In this document: positions 9,868 through 19,190 of the stretch, in pieces
Numbering within the stretch: the stretch's first letter is position 1
How the letters are laid out: each line of letters begins with the position of its first letter
Translations under genes and position numbers: made by a program
Origin: an uncultured Massilia sp.
GTDB lineage: Bacteria > Pseudomonadota > Gammaproteobacteria > Burkholderiales > Burkholderiaceae
Length of the DNA stretch: 64,000 nucleotides
Direction: 5' to 3'
Assembly: GCA_946481275.1 (NCBI GenBank)
Contig: CAMLMV010000015.1
Location: forward strand, 1 to 64,000
Notes under the pieces: generated by a model
Seen by the model: the letters and a program-made list of their open reading frames with translations, nothing else
Told to the model about the DNA's origin: nothing
Databases searched by the model: none

Positions 9868-9894
9868 AAAAAGACCCAGAATTAACGCTTTTCA

Positions 9895-9914
9895 CTGGTG
9901 CAGTGCAGCACCAG
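9895..9914. repeat. Inverted repeat CTGGTGC-N6-GCACCAG
   Basis: Perfect 7-base arms 350-370 bases before the receptor start. The half-sites resemble NtrC half-sites but in everted orientation. A weak NtrC-like 17-mer (TGCACTATTAAAGTGAT) lies at 9940-9956. Function unproven. Confidence 0.3.
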
Positions 9915-10254
9915 AAAGGGTTTTCTTTTGAACAAATATTGCACTATTAAAGTGATTCATAAGAACTTCGCATGCATATAGGCTGATTTCGATACTGAAC
10001 ATGCTCGACGCACCGCAGCAGGAAAATTCTTAACGTTACGGATTTTGGCTGGAAAAAGCACGCCTGACGCATGGTGTTGAGGTTGCCACCATGCATGGGG
10101 GAAGCCAACGTCGGTTGCTTGCCTACAACACAAACCCTGGGAATCCTTTCCTGCCGGCCCGGGTGGCCGATGCCTTATACTGGCGCCTGTACCGATCTGC
10201 CGCCGCCGGCACGGCGCCCGTCCGGCGCCGCCGCGCGCCTGCCCACCACTCATC

Positions 10255-11877
10255 ATGCTGCGAATTAACGAACTCAAACTGCCCCTGAATCACCCCGACC
10301 ACGCCCTGCGCGACGCCATCGTCGGCCGGCTTGGCATCGAAAGCGGAGACCTGATCGATTTCACGGTCTTCAAGCGCAGCTACGACGCGCGCAAGAAGAC
10401 CGCCATCGTCCTGATCTACGCCCTCGACGTGGAAGTCCGCGACGAAGCGGCCGTGCTGGCCCGGCTGGCGCGCGATCCGCATATCGTCCCGGCGCCCGAC
10501 ACCGGCTACAAGTTCGTGACCAGGGCCCTGCCCGCGCCGGGCACGCCGCGGCCGGTGGTCGTGGGCATGGGCCCGTGCGGGCTGTTCGTGGCGCTGATCC
10601 TGGCCCAGATGGGCTTCAGGCCGCTCGTGCTGGAGCGCGGCAAGATCGTGCGCGAGCGCACCGTCGACACCTTCGGCTTCTGGCGCAAGCGCAAGCTGAA
10701 CACGGAATCGAACGTGCAGTTCGGCGAAGGCGGCGCCGGCACCTTCTCTGATGGCAAGCTGTACAGCCAGGTCAAGGATCCGAAGCACTATGGCCGCAAG
10801 GTCCTGAACGAGTTCGTGAAGTCAGGCGCGCCGGAAGAAATCCTGTACGTCAGCAAGCCGCACATCGGCACCTTCCGCCTGGTGAAAATGGTGGAACAGA
10901 TGCGCGCCGAGATCCTCGCGCTGGGCGGGGAAATCCGCTTCCAGACGCGCGTGGAAGACGTGCTGATCGAGGGCGAAGGCGCGCTATCGAACCGCCAGGT
11001 GGTCGGCGTGAAACTGCACACGGGCGAGACCATCCCGACCCGCCACCTCGTGATGGCCGTCGGCCACAGCGCGCGCGACACGTTCGAGATGCTGTACGAC
11101 CGCGGCGTGTACGTCGAAGCGAAGCCGTTCTCGATCGGATTCCGCGTCGAGCACCCGCAATCGCTGATCGACGTGTGCCGCTTCGGTCCGAACGCGGGCA
11201 ACAAGATCCTCGGCGCGGCCGACTACAAGATCGTCCACCACGCCTCCAACGGCCGCAGCGTGTACAGCTTCTGCATGTGCCCGGGCGGTACCGTCGTGGC
11301 TGCCTCGTCCGAGGAAGGCCGCGTCGTCACCAACGGCATGAGCCAGTATTCGCGCGCCGAACGCAACGCCAACAGCGCGATCGTCGTCGGCATCACCCCA
11401 TCCGACTATCCGGGCCACCCGCTCGCCGGCGTCGCCTTCCAGCGCGAACTGGAATCGCGCGCCTTCGTGCTGGGCGGCAGCAATTACGATGCGCCGGGCC
11501 AGTTGATGGGCGACTTCGTGCGCGGCGTGCCGTCGACGGCATTCGGCAGCGTGACGCCGTCGTTCAAGCCGGCCGTGCACCTGACGGACCTCGCCCCGTC
11601 CCTGCCCGAGTACGCCATCGTCGCGATGCGCGAAGCCTTCGTCGCGTTCGACAAGCAGATCAAGGGCTACTACAAGGAAGATGCCGTGCTGACCGGCGTC
11701 GAGACCCGCACGTCGTCGCCGATCCGCATCAAGCGCCACGACGACAACCTGCAGAGCCTGAACACTTCAGGCCTGTACCCGGCCGGCGAAGGCGCGGGCT
11801 ACGCGGGCGGCATCATGTCGGCCGCGATCGACGGCATCCGCGTCGCGGAAGCCGTTGCACTCGCCATGGTCGGCTGA
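10255..11877 (+). CDS. Uncharacterised FAD-dependent oxidoreductase (COG2509-type)
   Basis: 540 residues. An N-terminal domain of about 95 residues (MLRINELKLPL... VEVRDEAAVLARLARDP) precedes a dinucleotide fold with the FAD motif VVVGMGPCGLFVALILAQMG (about 100-120) and the family segment NVQFGEGGAGTFSDGKLYS. The C-terminal GLYPAGEGAGYAGGIMSAAIDG is the conserved FAD-contact motif. This architecture is widespread in bacteria and annotated as NAD(P)/FAD-dependent dehydrogenase of unknown substrate. The ATG at 10255 has no clear Shine-Dalgarno sequence. It stands alone between two receptor genes, and no functional link to them can be shown. Confidence 0.88.
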   Translation: MLRINELKLPLNHPDHALRDAIVGRLGIESGDLIDFTVFKRSYDARKKTAIVLIYALDVEVRDEAAVLARLARDPHIVPAPDTGYKFVTRALPAPGTPRPVVVGMGPCGLFVALILAQMGFRPLVLERGKIVRERTVDTFGFWRKRKLNTESNVQFGEGGAGTFSDGKLYSQVKDPKHYGRKVLNEFVKSGAPEEILYVSKPHIGTFRLVKMVEQMRAEILALGGEIRFQTRVEDVLIEGEGALSNRQVVGVKLHTGETIPTRHLVMAVGHSARDTFEMLYDRGVYVEAKPFSIGFRVEHPQSLIDVCRFGPNAGNKILGAADYKIVHHASNGRSVYSFCMCPGGTVVAASSEEGRVVTNGMSQYSRAERNANSAIVVGITPSDYPGHPLAGVAFQRELESRAFVLGGSNYDAPGQLMGDFVRGVPSTAFGSVTPSFKPAVHLTDLAPSLPEYAIVAMREAFVAFDKQIKGYYKEDAVLTGVETRTSSPIRIKRHDDNLQSLNTSGLYPAGEGAGYAGGIMSAAIDGIRVAEAVALAMVG

Positions 11878-12172
11878 TTCTCATCGTCATTCTCGCGGCG
11901 CCGGGCTCATGGCCGGCGCCCGCCCGCATGGCTGAATAAGCCTGTTTCCCCCAATCGAGATATGCACACATACATGTCGTACATACACTCTTGATTTCAC
12001 AAAGAAATATTGTTTCAAATTCTTACAAGCGTTAATGCAAATCTGTCTGTTTTTGACGTAATTACACCACAAATTTGCGTGAATTTTAGTTTCTGTGGTG
12101 TATCTTTACTGTTCTTGAAATATTGGTTATCCGCTATTTCAAACTTGTAACCTACAAAAACAGGACCAAGAG
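11878..12172. other. AT-rich leader region before the second receptor
   Basis: About 295 bases without a gene, far richer in A/T than its surroundings. It contains ACACCACA (12064-12071) and its complement TGTGGTGT (12094-12101), perfect 8-base arms 22 bases apart, about 75-110 bases before the receptor start, a good position for an operator. No confident -35/-10 pair was assigned. Confidence 0.4.
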
Positions 12173-14860
12173 ATGCTCACAGAAAAAACCATGGCGCGGA
12201 CCCTGCGCCTCGTATTCTCCGGCACGACGCTGGCCGCCGGCTTCGGTTTTGCCGGCACCGCCCTGGCACAAACCCAGGAAGTGCAGCAGGCGCCGATCGC
12301 GCGTGTGGAAATCACCGGCTCGGCAATCAAACGTATCGATGCTGAAACGGCAGTACCCGTTACCGTGCTCCGTGTCGAAGACCTGAAGAAGGAAGGTCTC
12401 ACCACCATCGAACAGGTGATGTCGAACCTGAGCGTCTCGCAAGCCCAGCAAGGCACCAGCCAGTCGGTCGGTTCCAGCACGGGCGGCGCATCGTTCGCCA
12501 ACCTGCGCGGCATCGGCCAGAACAAGACCCTGGTGCTGCTGAACGGCCGCCGCCTGGCGAACAACGCCTACGACAGCTCGGCACCGGACCTGAACATGAT
12601 CCCGTTCGCCGCGCTCGAGCGCGTCGAAGTGCTGCGCGACGGCGCATCGTCGCTGTACGGCTCCGACGCCGTGGGCGGCGTGATCAACTTCATCACGAAG
12701 AAGAATTACCAGGGCGGCAGCGCCACCTTCGGCGAAGACATCCCGTCGCATGGCGGCGGCCGTTCGATCAACGCGAACGTCGCGCTGGGCTGGGGTGACC
12801 TCGACACCCAGGGCTGGAACATCTCGGCCGTGATCGACCACCAGGAACAGTATCCGCTGAACGGTACCGACCGCAACTACAACACCCGCTACCCGGGCGG
12901 CCTGTCGACCTCGACCTTCCCGGCCAACTACTACCAGGGCGGCGACAGCGTCAACCCGGCCGGCCCGGGCTGCACGACCGGCGTGCACCTGATCCCGGAC
13001 GGCGGCACCGGTTGCCTGATGACGACCTCGTCGTTCGTCGACTACATCCCGCGCAACATCCGCGACTCCGGCCTGATCCGCGGCACCCTGAAGCTGGGCC
13101 AGCACGAACTGGGCGTCGAATACCTGACGAGCCAGAGCGTCGTCGGCACCACCATCGCCCCGGTCCCGTACGGCGGCCTGTACATGAACCGCCTGCGTCC
13201 GGACGGCACGGCGAACCCGTACTACCCGGCCGGCCTGGATCCGACCTACACGGAATCGTTCATGCCGGACGGCGTGCAGCCGGGCTTCGCGCACGTGAAA
13301 TGGCGCGACATGCCGAACGGCGTGCGCCAGGACAAGAACACGAACCGCCAGCAACGCCTGGTCGTTTCGCTGGCAGGCAACGTCGCCGGCTGGGACTATG
13401 ACGGCGCCGTCACCTGGAACGAAAACCGCGTGCAGGAGCAACTGTTCGGCTACAGCGACGGCGGCCTCATCACCCAGGGCGTCCGGGACGGCGTGATCAA
13501 CCCGTTCGGCGACCAGAGCGCCGCGGGCACCGCGCTGCTGAACTCGGCCGCCCTGTCGGGTACCATCCAGACCGCGCGCGGCCAGACCACGGGCCTCGAC
13601 TTCCACGCCAGCCGCGAGCTGGGCGACTGGCTGAACGCCGGCCGCGGCGCCGCCCTGGCACTGGGCGCGGCGACGACGTACGACAAGTTCACGAGCGCCG
13701 CGAATACCGAGTTCGCCGAGAAGGTCGTCGCCTCGACCGGTATCGACCCGAACACGCTCAACTCGGGCTCGCGTCACACGTACGCCGTCTACGGCGAACT
13801 GAACGTCCCGATCCTCAAGACCCTGGACGTGACGGGCTCGGTCCGCTACGACAAGTACAGCGACTTCGGCAACACGACGAACCCGAAAGTGTCGTTCCGC
13901 TGGCAGCCGACGCAGGCCGTGCTGGTGCGCGGTTCGTACTCGACCGGCTTCCGCGCCCCGTCGCTGTACGACATCCACTCGGCCCAGACCTACACCAACA
14001 CCGCCGGCACGTATGACGACCCGGTCAACTGCCCGGGCGGCAACCCGCTGCCGGGCCACTCGCGCGCCGCGAACTGCAGCCAGCAGTTCCAGGTGCTGGG
14101 TGGCGGCAACCCCGCGCTGCAGCCCGAAAAGTCGAAGAACGCCACGCTGGGCATCATGATCGAGCCGCTGAAAGGCCTGAGCGTCGGCGTCGACGTCTGG
14201 GCCCTGAAGCTGGACCACCAGATCAGCGTGCTGAGCCTGGATGACATCTTCGCCGACAACGTCAAGTACGCCTCCCGGTACCATCGCAACCCGGCCGGCG
14301 AACTGTCGGTGGACGGTTCGCAGTGCCCGAACCCGGCGACCTGCGGCTACATCGAGCGCCTGAACGAGAACCTGGGCGGCATCATCACCAACGGTGTCGA
14401 CCTGTCGGCCAACTACCGCCTGCGCACCGCCGGCTACGGCACGTTCTCGTTCGCGTCCAACACGACCTACGTCCACAAGTACGAGTACCAGAACACGGAA
14501 GGCGGCGAGTGGAACCAGAACGTCGGCGTGTACTCGGGCACGGGTCCGGTGTTCCGCTGGCAGTCGACCAACAACGTGGTATGGAACCGCGACGCCTGGT
14601 CGGCCGGCCTGACCGCGCGCTACAAGAGCGGCTACGTCGACCAGGATCCGACCAACCACGTCGCTTCCTACACGACGTTCGACCTGTTCGGCGCATGGCA
14701 GCAGAAGAAGGGCCTGGGCCTGACCGTCGGCGTGCGCAACCTGCTGGACAAGGATCCGCCGCTGTCGTACCAGGACTACACGTTCCAGGCCGGCTACGAT
14801 CCGCGTTACACGGATCCGCTGGGCCGTACCTTCTACGCGCGTGTGAACTACACGTTCTAA
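12173..14860 (+). CDS. TonB-dependent outer-membrane receptor
   Basis: 895 residues. It has a signal peptide ending about residue 33 (FAGTALAQ), a TonB-box-like ARVEITGSA, a plug domain (VTVLRVEDLKKEG, ANLRGIGQNKTLVLLNGRRLA, LERVEVLRDGASSLYGSDAVGGVINFITKK) and a beta-barrel ending TFYARVNYTF with terminal Phe. Ligand unknown. AGGA lies 7 bases before the ATG at 12173; another Met (MARTLRL) is at 12191. It belongs to the same broad receptor group as the gene at 6681-9545 but is clearly divergent, so this is not a recent tandem duplication. A strong terminator follows. Confidence 0.93.
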   Translation: MLTEKTMARTLRLVFSGTTLAAGFGFAGTALAQTQEVQQAPIARVEITGSAIKRIDAETAVPVTVLRVEDLKKEGLTTIEQVMSNLSVSQAQQGTSQSVGSSTGGASFANLRGIGQNKTLVLLNGRRLANNAYDSSAPDLNMIPFAALERVEVLRDGASSLYGSDAVGGVINFITKKNYQGGSATFGEDIPSHGGGRSINANVALGWGDLDTQGWNISAVIDHQEQYPLNGTDRNYNTRYPGGLSTSTFPANYYQGGDSVNPAGPGCTTGVHLIPDGGTGCLMTTSSFVDYIPRNIRDSGLIRGTLKLGQHELGVEYLTSQSVVGTTIAPVPYGGLYMNRLRPDGTANPYYPAGLDPTYTESFMPDGVQPGFAHVKWRDMPNGVRQDKNTNRQQRLVVSLAGNVAGWDYDGAVTWNENRVQEQLFGYSDGGLITQGVRDGVINPFGDQSAAGTALLNSAALSGTIQTARGQTTGLDFHASRELGDWLNAGRGAALALGAATTYDKFTSAANTEFAEKVVASTGIDPNTLNSGSRHTYAVYGELNVPILKTLDVTGSVRYDKYSDFGNTTNPKVSFRWQPTQAVLVRGSYSTGFRAPSLYDIHSAQTYTNTAGTYDDPVNCPGGNPLPGHSRAANCSQQFQVLGGGNPALQPEKSKNATLGIMIEPLKGLSVGVDVWALKLDHQISVLSLDDIFADNVKYASRYHRNPAGELSVDGSQCPNPATCGYIERLNENLGGIITNGVDLSANYRLRTAGYGTFSFASNTTYVHKYEYQNTEGGEWNQNVGVYSGTGPVFRWQSTNNVVWNRDAWSAGLTARYKSGYVDQDPTNHVASYTTFDLFGAWQQKKGLGLTVGVRNLLDKDPPLSYQDYTFQAGYDPRYTDPLGRTFYARVNYTF

Positions 14861-14883
14861 GCTGATACGCTCGTAGCAGACGA

Positions 14884-14919
14884 AACGCCCGGTGCATTGC
14901 GCACCGGGCGTTTTTTTTA
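14884..14919. terminator. Bidirectional terminator between receptor and corA
   Basis: A hairpin with arms AACGCCCGGTGC (14884-14895) and GCACCGGGCGTT (14901-14912) and a 5-base loop is followed by eight T residues on the plus strand. The T tract ends inside the corA stop codon, so the same stem also faces the corA transcript. Confidence 0.9.
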
Positions 14920-15885
14920 TAGCCAGCCGGCCTTCCTGAAGCGCCGGTAGAGGTAGACACAAACCGCGATCATGGCGGCGAGCGCCATCGGATAGCCCCA
15001 CTTCCATTCCAGCTCGGGCATGAACTTGAAATTCATGCCCCACACGCCGGCGAAGGCCGTGAACACGGCGAAGATCGCGGCCCACGCGGCCAGGCGTTTA
15101 TTGACCTCGCTCTCGTCGATCGAGACCATCGACAAATTCACCTGGATCGCGGTGCTGATCGTGTCGCGGATCGCGTCGAGGCGGCCGGCGATGCGGATCA
15201 GGTGGTCGTGCACGTCGCGGAAATAATCCTGCGTGCCGACGATGAGCGGCGGGACGCGGCCGCCATGCAGCCGGCCGATCGCTTCCAGCAGCGGGAACAC
15301 GGCGTGGCGCAGCACGAGGCCCTTGCGTTTCAATTGATACAGGCGCTCGACGTTCTCGCGCTGCGCGCCGTGCGTGAAGATGCGGTCCTCGATCGTCTCG
15401 AGTTCGGATTCGAGCATGTCGACGACGGGGAAGTAGCGGTCGACGACGGCATCCATCAGCGCGTACATGACGAAGGCCGAGCCCATTTTCAGCAGGTGCG
15501 GTTCGCGCTCGGCGCGCGCGCGTACGCCGAGGAAGCCCTTGGCGGAATCGCGACGGACGGACAGGACATAGTTCTTGCCGGCGAAGATCGCCAGCTCGCC
15601 GGTGGCGAGGTGGTCGCCATCGACGAGGTCGACCGTGTGCACGACGGTAAACAGGCAGTCGCCGTATTCCTCGATCTTGGGGCGCTGGTGGCCGCGCGCG
15701 GCGTCTTCGACGGCCAGTTCGTGCAGATTGAATTCTTCCTTCATCTGCGCCATTTCGGCGTCGGTGGCGTCGCGCAGCGCAACCCAGACGAAGCAGCCGG
15801 GTTTATCCAGGTAGTCGCTGATGTCTTCGACAGGGATGTCGCACAGCTTCTTGCCTTCCTGGTAGGCGACGCAGTTGATCAGCAT
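14917..15885 (-). CDS. corA: CorA-family magnesium/cobalt transporter
   Basis: Inner-membrane pentameric Mg2+ channel. 322 residues: a large cytoplasmic N-terminal domain, a long helix region (MLESELETIEDRIFTHGAQRENVERLYQLKRK) and two C-terminal membrane helices. The signature GMN selectivity motif is present in GVWGMNFKFMPELEWKWGYP, including the following MPEL loop. The C-terminus is basic (YLYRRFRKAGWL), as expected for the cytoplasmic end. No strong ribosome site precedes ATG at 15885. It lies between the receptor and ntrC without an obvious partner, and I see no M-box or other Mg2+ leader. Confidence 0.95.
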   Translation of the reverse strand: MLINCVAYQEGKKLCDIPVEDISDYLDKPGCFVWVALRDATDAEMAQMKEEFNLHELAVEDAARGHQRPKIEEYGDCLFTVVHTVDLVDGDHLATGELAIFAGKNYVLSVRRDSAKGFLGVRARAEREPHLLKMGSAFVMYALMDAVVDRYFPVVDMLESELETIEDRIFTHGAQRENVERLYQLKRKGLVLRHAVFPLLEAIGRLHGGRVPPLIVGTQDYFRDVHDHLIRIAGRLDAIRDTISTAIQVNLSMVSIDESEVNKRLAAWAAIFAVFTAFAGVWGMNFKFMPELEWKWGYPMALAAMIAVCVYLYRRFRKAGWL

Positions 15886-15936
15886 GTCATCGAAACGTTG
15901 TTGCTAGGATGACAGAGCTTACACCATACCGCCTTT

Positions 15937-15964
15937 CGAATAAGGTCCCGCGGGACCTTATTCG
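15937..15964. repeat. 28-bp perfect palindrome at the ntrC stop codon
   Basis: CGAATAAGGTCCCG at 15937-15950 is followed directly by its exact complement at 15951-15964. The ntrC stop codon (15958-15960) lies in the right arm. There is no T tract, so it is not a standard terminator; it could be an mRNA 3' end hairpin, a weak terminator or a protein site. Confidence 0.7.
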
Positions 15965-17466
15965 TCCTTAGCGCCGTCGATACCGAGTTCGGCAATCTTG
16001 CGCGTGATGGTATTGCGCCCGATCCCGAGCCGGATCGCCGCGTCGTTCTTGCGGCCGTGCGTGTGCTTCAGCGCCGTGCGGATCAGCGCGGATTCGAACT
16101 GGCGCCCCAGCACGTCCATCACCTCGACCTGCCCTTCCGACAGCATGCGCGCGGCCTGCAGTTCCAGCAGGCCGATCCAGCCGTCCGCGCCGTTCGGCAG
16201 CGCGCCCGGTTCGGCGTGGTGCGCCATGCTGGCAGGCGGGGCCGCCAGCGACATCGTGCCCACGCCCGAACTGATGCCGACGGCGAAGCCGTTGCCGCCG
16301 GCCGGCACGGGTTGCGCCTGGGTCAGGTCGCGCGGCAGGTCCTTCACCTCCACGGTCTGGCCCGGCGCCATCACCGTGATCCAGTTGCACAGGTTTTCCA
16401 GCTGGCGCACGTTGCCGGGGAGCTCCAGGCCGGTGAGGAAGCGCAGCGCATCGTCGCTCATGCGCTTGGTCTCGACGCCCAATTGGCGTGCACTCTGCAC
16501 CAGGAAGTGGCGCACCAGAATGGGGATGTCTTCGCGCCGCTCCCGCAAACTGGGCAGGCGCAGGCGGATCACGTTCAGGCGGTGGTACAAGTCTTCGCGG
16601 AACAGGCCGTCGCGCACGCGCTGCTCCAGGTTCTGGTGCGTGGCCGCGATCACGCGTACGTTCGCCTTCACGGGCTGGTGCCCGCCCACGCGGTAAAAAT
16701 GGCCGTCGGACAACACGCGCAGCAGGCGCGTCTGCAGGTCGAACGGCATGTCGCCGATCTCGTCGAGGAACAGCGTGCCGTTCTCGGCCTGTTCGAAGCG
16801 GCCGCGCCGCATCGCCTGCGCGCCCGTGAAGGCGCCGCGCTCGTGGCCGAACAGTTCGGATTCCAGCAGGTCTTTCGGGATCGCGGCCGTGTTCAGCGCG
16901 ATGAACGGCTGTTGCGCGCGCGGGCTGTGCTTGTGCAGGGCGCGGGCGACGAGTTCCTTGCCGGTGCCCGATTCGCCCGTGATCAGGACCGTCACGTTCG
17001 ATTGCGACAGGCGGCCGATGGCGCGGAACACTTCCTGCATCGCGGGCGCCTGGCCCAGGATCTCGGGGGTCTCGCTCGGTGCGATGTCGACGCTGGCCTC
17101 GCGCAGGCTCTCCTCGAGCGCGCGGCGGATCAGGGCGACGGCCTTGTCGATGTCGAACGGCTTGGCCAGGTATTCGAAGGCGCCGCCCTGGAACGAGGCG
17201 ACGGCGGAGTCGAGGTCGGAAAAGGCGGTGATGACGATGACCGGCAGGCCGGGATGGTGTTCCTTGACGGCCGCCAGCAGATCGAGGCCCGATTCGCCGG
17301 GCATGCGGATGTCGGACACGAGCACTTGCGGCGTGTCCGTTTCGAATGCCGCCAGCGCTTCGCGGCCGCTGGCAAAACTCCGGGTGGCGAGGTTCTCGCG
17401 CGCCAGGGCCTTTTCCAGCACCCAGCGGATCGATGCATCGTCGTCGACAATCCAGATTGGTTTCAT
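15958..17466 (-). CDS. ntrC: Nitrogen regulation response regulator NtrC
   Basis: Sigma-54 activator of 502 residues. The N-terminal receiver domain (about 1-120) has acidic residues IVDDDAS and the phosphoacceptor Asp in VLVSDIRMPGESG. The central AAA+ domain (about 145-370) holds Walker A GESGTGKE and the sigma-54 contact loop GAFTGA. A C-terminal Fis-type helix-turn-helix (HTHGRKNDAAIRLGIGRNTITRKIAEL) binds DNA. When phosphorylated by NtrB it activates nitrogen genes, including most likely the nearby glnA, whose upstream region carries matching sites. It is last in the DUF4124-ntrB-ntrC run, 63 bases after ntrB. Confidence 0.96.
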   Translation of the reverse strand: MKPIWIVDDDASIRWVLEKALARENLATRSFASGREALAAFETDTPQVLVSDIRMPGESGLDLLAAVKEHHPGLPVIVITAFSDLDSAVASFQGGAFEYLAKPFDIDKAVALIRRALEESLREASVDIAPSETPEILGQAPAMQEVFRAIGRLSQSNVTVLITGESGTGKELVARALHKHSPRAQQPFIALNTAAIPKDLLESELFGHERGAFTGAQAMRRGRFEQAENGTLFLDEIGDMPFDLQTRLLRVLSDGHFYRVGGHQPVKANVRVIAATHQNLEQRVRDGLFREDLYHRLNVIRLRLPSLRERREDIPILVRHFLVQSARQLGVETKRMSDDALRFLTGLELPGNVRQLENLCNWITVMAPGQTVEVKDLPRDLTQAQPVPAGGNGFAVGISSGVGTMSLAAPPASMAHHAEPGALPNGADGWIGLLELQAARMLSEGQVEVMDVLGRQFESALIRTALKHTHGRKNDAAIRLGIGRNTITRKIAELGIDGAKDE

Positions 17467-17529
17467 GTGGTTCTACTTCCCGCGAAGGTTCAAGGGGGAT
17501 TGCCGGGTACGCCCCTCGTCTTCACCCGC

Positions 17530-18615
17530 TTATGGCAGGGGAATCAGGATGCGGAAATCCGTCAATCCAGGCCGGCTTTCGCACTCGATCAAGCCCATAT
17601 GCTGTTGCACGAAGGTCTGTGCCAAGGTCAGCCCGAGACCGCTGCCGCCTTCGCGCCCGGAGACGAGCGGATAGAAGATGCGGTCGCGGATATCGGGGGC
17701 GATGCCCGGTCCGTTGTCGATGATATGCAAGTCTAATGCCAGCCCGTAACGCACCTTCGCCAAGGTCACCTGGCGTGCCACCCGGGTGCGCAGGACGATC
17801 TCGGCGTCGCCCGCCGCGATGCGTGCGCGCAGGGCCTGGGCGGCGTTGTGGACGATGTTCAGGACGGTCTGGATCAGTTGTTCCTTGTCGCCGCGGAATT
17901 CGGGAATCGACGCGTCGTAGTCGCGCCGGATCGCGAGGCCCGACGGGAATTCCGCCAGCACGAGGCTGCGCACGCGCTCGCACACTTCGTGGATGTTGAC
18001 GTCGCCCACGATATGCGGACGGCGATGCGGCGCCAGCAGGCGGTCGACGAGCGTCTGCAGCCGGTCGGCCTCCTTGATGATCACCTGCGTGTATTCGCGC
18101 AGCGAACTCAGATGAACATCCGGCAGCTCCAGCTCCAGCAACTGGGCCGCGCCGCGGATGCCGCCCAGCGGGTTCTTGATCTCGTGGGCGAGATTGCGGA
18201 TGAGTTCCTTGTTGGCCTGGCTCTGGTCGAGGAGACGCTCCTCGCGGTCGGTTTTCAGCTGCTGGACGTTCTCGCGCAGCTCGACGACGACCTCGGCCTC
18301 GCCGGCCGCGCTGACGATGCTGTGCACGTGCAGCGGCTCGCGCGCCGGACGGAACAGCGTCAGGTCCTGGCGCAGGTCGGCATATTTGTGCGCGATCGCC
18401 TGTTCGCACAGGGCGCCCAGTTCGTCGCCGTTGGTGAACAGGCCGACCAGCTTCTGGCGCGACAGCGACTTGGCCGACATGTCGAGCAGGTGCTCGGCGG
18501 CCGGGTTGGCGTAGCGGACGAGCCCGTCGGCATCCGCCACCAGCACGGCGGAGGCGAGCATGTCGAGGCCTGCGAAACGGTCGTGCTGGAGAGGGTCGGA
18601 CGGGGTCCCGTTCAT
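17530..18615 (-). CDS. ntrB: Nitrogen regulation sensor kinase NtrB
   Basis: Cytoplasmic histidine kinase/phosphatase of 361 residues that controls NtrC in response to PII signals. An N-terminal PAS domain (about 15-120) is followed by the dimerisation/phosphoacceptor motif RNLAHEIKNPLGGIRGAAQLLE (His at about residue 150) and a catalytic ATPase domain with N box NIVHNAAQAL, G1 DNGPGIAPDI and G2 GREGGSGLGLTLAQ. There is no membrane helix, as expected. It begins one base after the stop of the DUF4124 gene, suggesting translational coupling. Confidence 0.95.
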   Translation of the reverse strand: MNGTPSDPLQHDRFAGLDMLASAVLVADADGLVRYANPAAEHLLDMSAKSLSRQKLVGLFTNGDELGALCEQAIAHKYADLRQDLTLFRPAREPLHVHSIVSAAGEAEVVVELRENVQQLKTDREERLLDQSQANKELIRNLAHEIKNPLGGIRGAAQLLELELPDVHLSSLREYTQVIIKEADRLQTLVDRLLAPHRRPHIVGDVNIHEVCERVRSLVLAEFPSGLAIRRDYDASIPEFRGDKEQLIQTVLNIVHNAAQALRARIAAGDAEIVLRTRVARQVTLAKVRYGLALDLHIIDNGPGIAPDIRDRIFYPLVSGREGGSGLGLTLAQTFVQQHMGLIECESRPGLTDFRILIPLP

Positions 18616-18616
18616 G

Positions 18617-19138
18617 TCATTTGATGTTGGCGATCTCGCGCTTGAGCGCTTCCACGTTCTTTTCGCTGCGGCCGATGTTGTCGCGCATCTGGGCCACGCG
18701 TTCCTGGTACTTCGCGTAATTCTTTTCGTTGCCCTGGCGTTCCGGCTCGCCGTTGTTGAAGTCGCGCTTCAGGTCCGCCAGTTTCCGTTCCTCGGCTCGC
18801 AACTCGTCTTCGAGGATCGCGCGGCGGTCGTCGTCGCGCGCCTTTTGCGTGGCCGTGTCCACCCGCGGAAAACCTGCAGGGTTGGGTGCACTTGCCGGCG
18901 GCCGCCCTGCCCCCTGGCGCATCGTCACCGCGGGCGCGGCGCGCGGCGCCGGTGCCGGGGTCGACGCGACATAGCCCGGCAGGTCGAGCACCTTGCAGCC
19001 TGGCTTGTTGATGTCGGTAAATTCCACCCGGCCGTTCTGGTCGACGCATTTGTAGATGACGGAATCGGCCCGCGCCTCGTGCGCGGCAAGTCCTGCGAGC
19101 AACAACAGACGCAGGAGGAAGCAGCTTGTCATTCGCAT
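18617..19138 (-). CDS. DUF4124-domain exported protein
   Basis: 173 residues. A signal peptide (LLRLLLLAGLAAHEARA, cleavage near residue 25) leads to a short DUF4124 segment (SVIYKCVDQNGRVEFTDINKPGC) with two Cys. A Pro/Ala linker (TPAPAPRAAPA) and a charged C-terminal coiled coil (about 105-173) follow. Function unknown; the family is common in beta- and gammaproteobacteria. ATG at 19138 was chosen, with another at 19132; the TTG before it is less likely. It sits between glnA and ntrB and its stop is one base from the ntrB start. An exported protein is an odd member of a nitrogen-regulation operon, but this neighbourhood is known in related bacteria. Confidence 0.85.
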   Translation of the reverse strand: MRMTSCFLLRLLLLAGLAAHEARADSVIYKCVDQNGRVEFTDINKPGCKVLDLPGYVASTPAPAPRAAPAVTMRQGAGRPPASAPNPAGFPRVDTATQKARDDDRRAILEDELRAEERKLADLKRDFNNGEPERQGNEKNYAKYQERVAQMRDNIGRSEKNVEALKREIANIK

Positions 19139-19190
19139 CAAATCAGTCTGGATGCATGGTTGGGAAGCTTCCGACTATACCCCATCCAGT

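Larger units (their letters stand above)
9546..10254. other. Long AT-richer intergenic region between divergent genes
   Basis: 709 bases between the minus-strand receptor and the plus-strand FAD oxidoreductase with no credible gene; short open frames here lack ribosome sites and coding character. The part 9770-9960 is AT-rich and holds two inverted repeats (listed separately), probably receptor control elements. The right part (10080-10250) is GC-rich and contains a TATACT-like box near 10173 that may serve the oxidoreductase gene. No tRNA or riboswitch was recognised. Confidence 0.5.

Noticed and set aside
9940..9956. Possible NtrC site upstream of the first TonB-dependent receptor (TGCACTATTAAAGTGAT)
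   Set aside because: Only the left half matches well and no -24/-12 box with correct spacing was found towards the receptor, so no NtrC control is claimed.
9957..10277. Open frame in the long intergenic region before the FAD oxidoreductase
   Set aside because: No ribosome site, mixed composition and no family pattern; it overlaps the oxidoreductase start on the other strand.
12152..15085. Long minus-strand open frame over the second receptor gene
   Set aside because: Shadow of the receptor gene and start of corA; composition dominated by Arg, Val and Gln with no recognisable fold.
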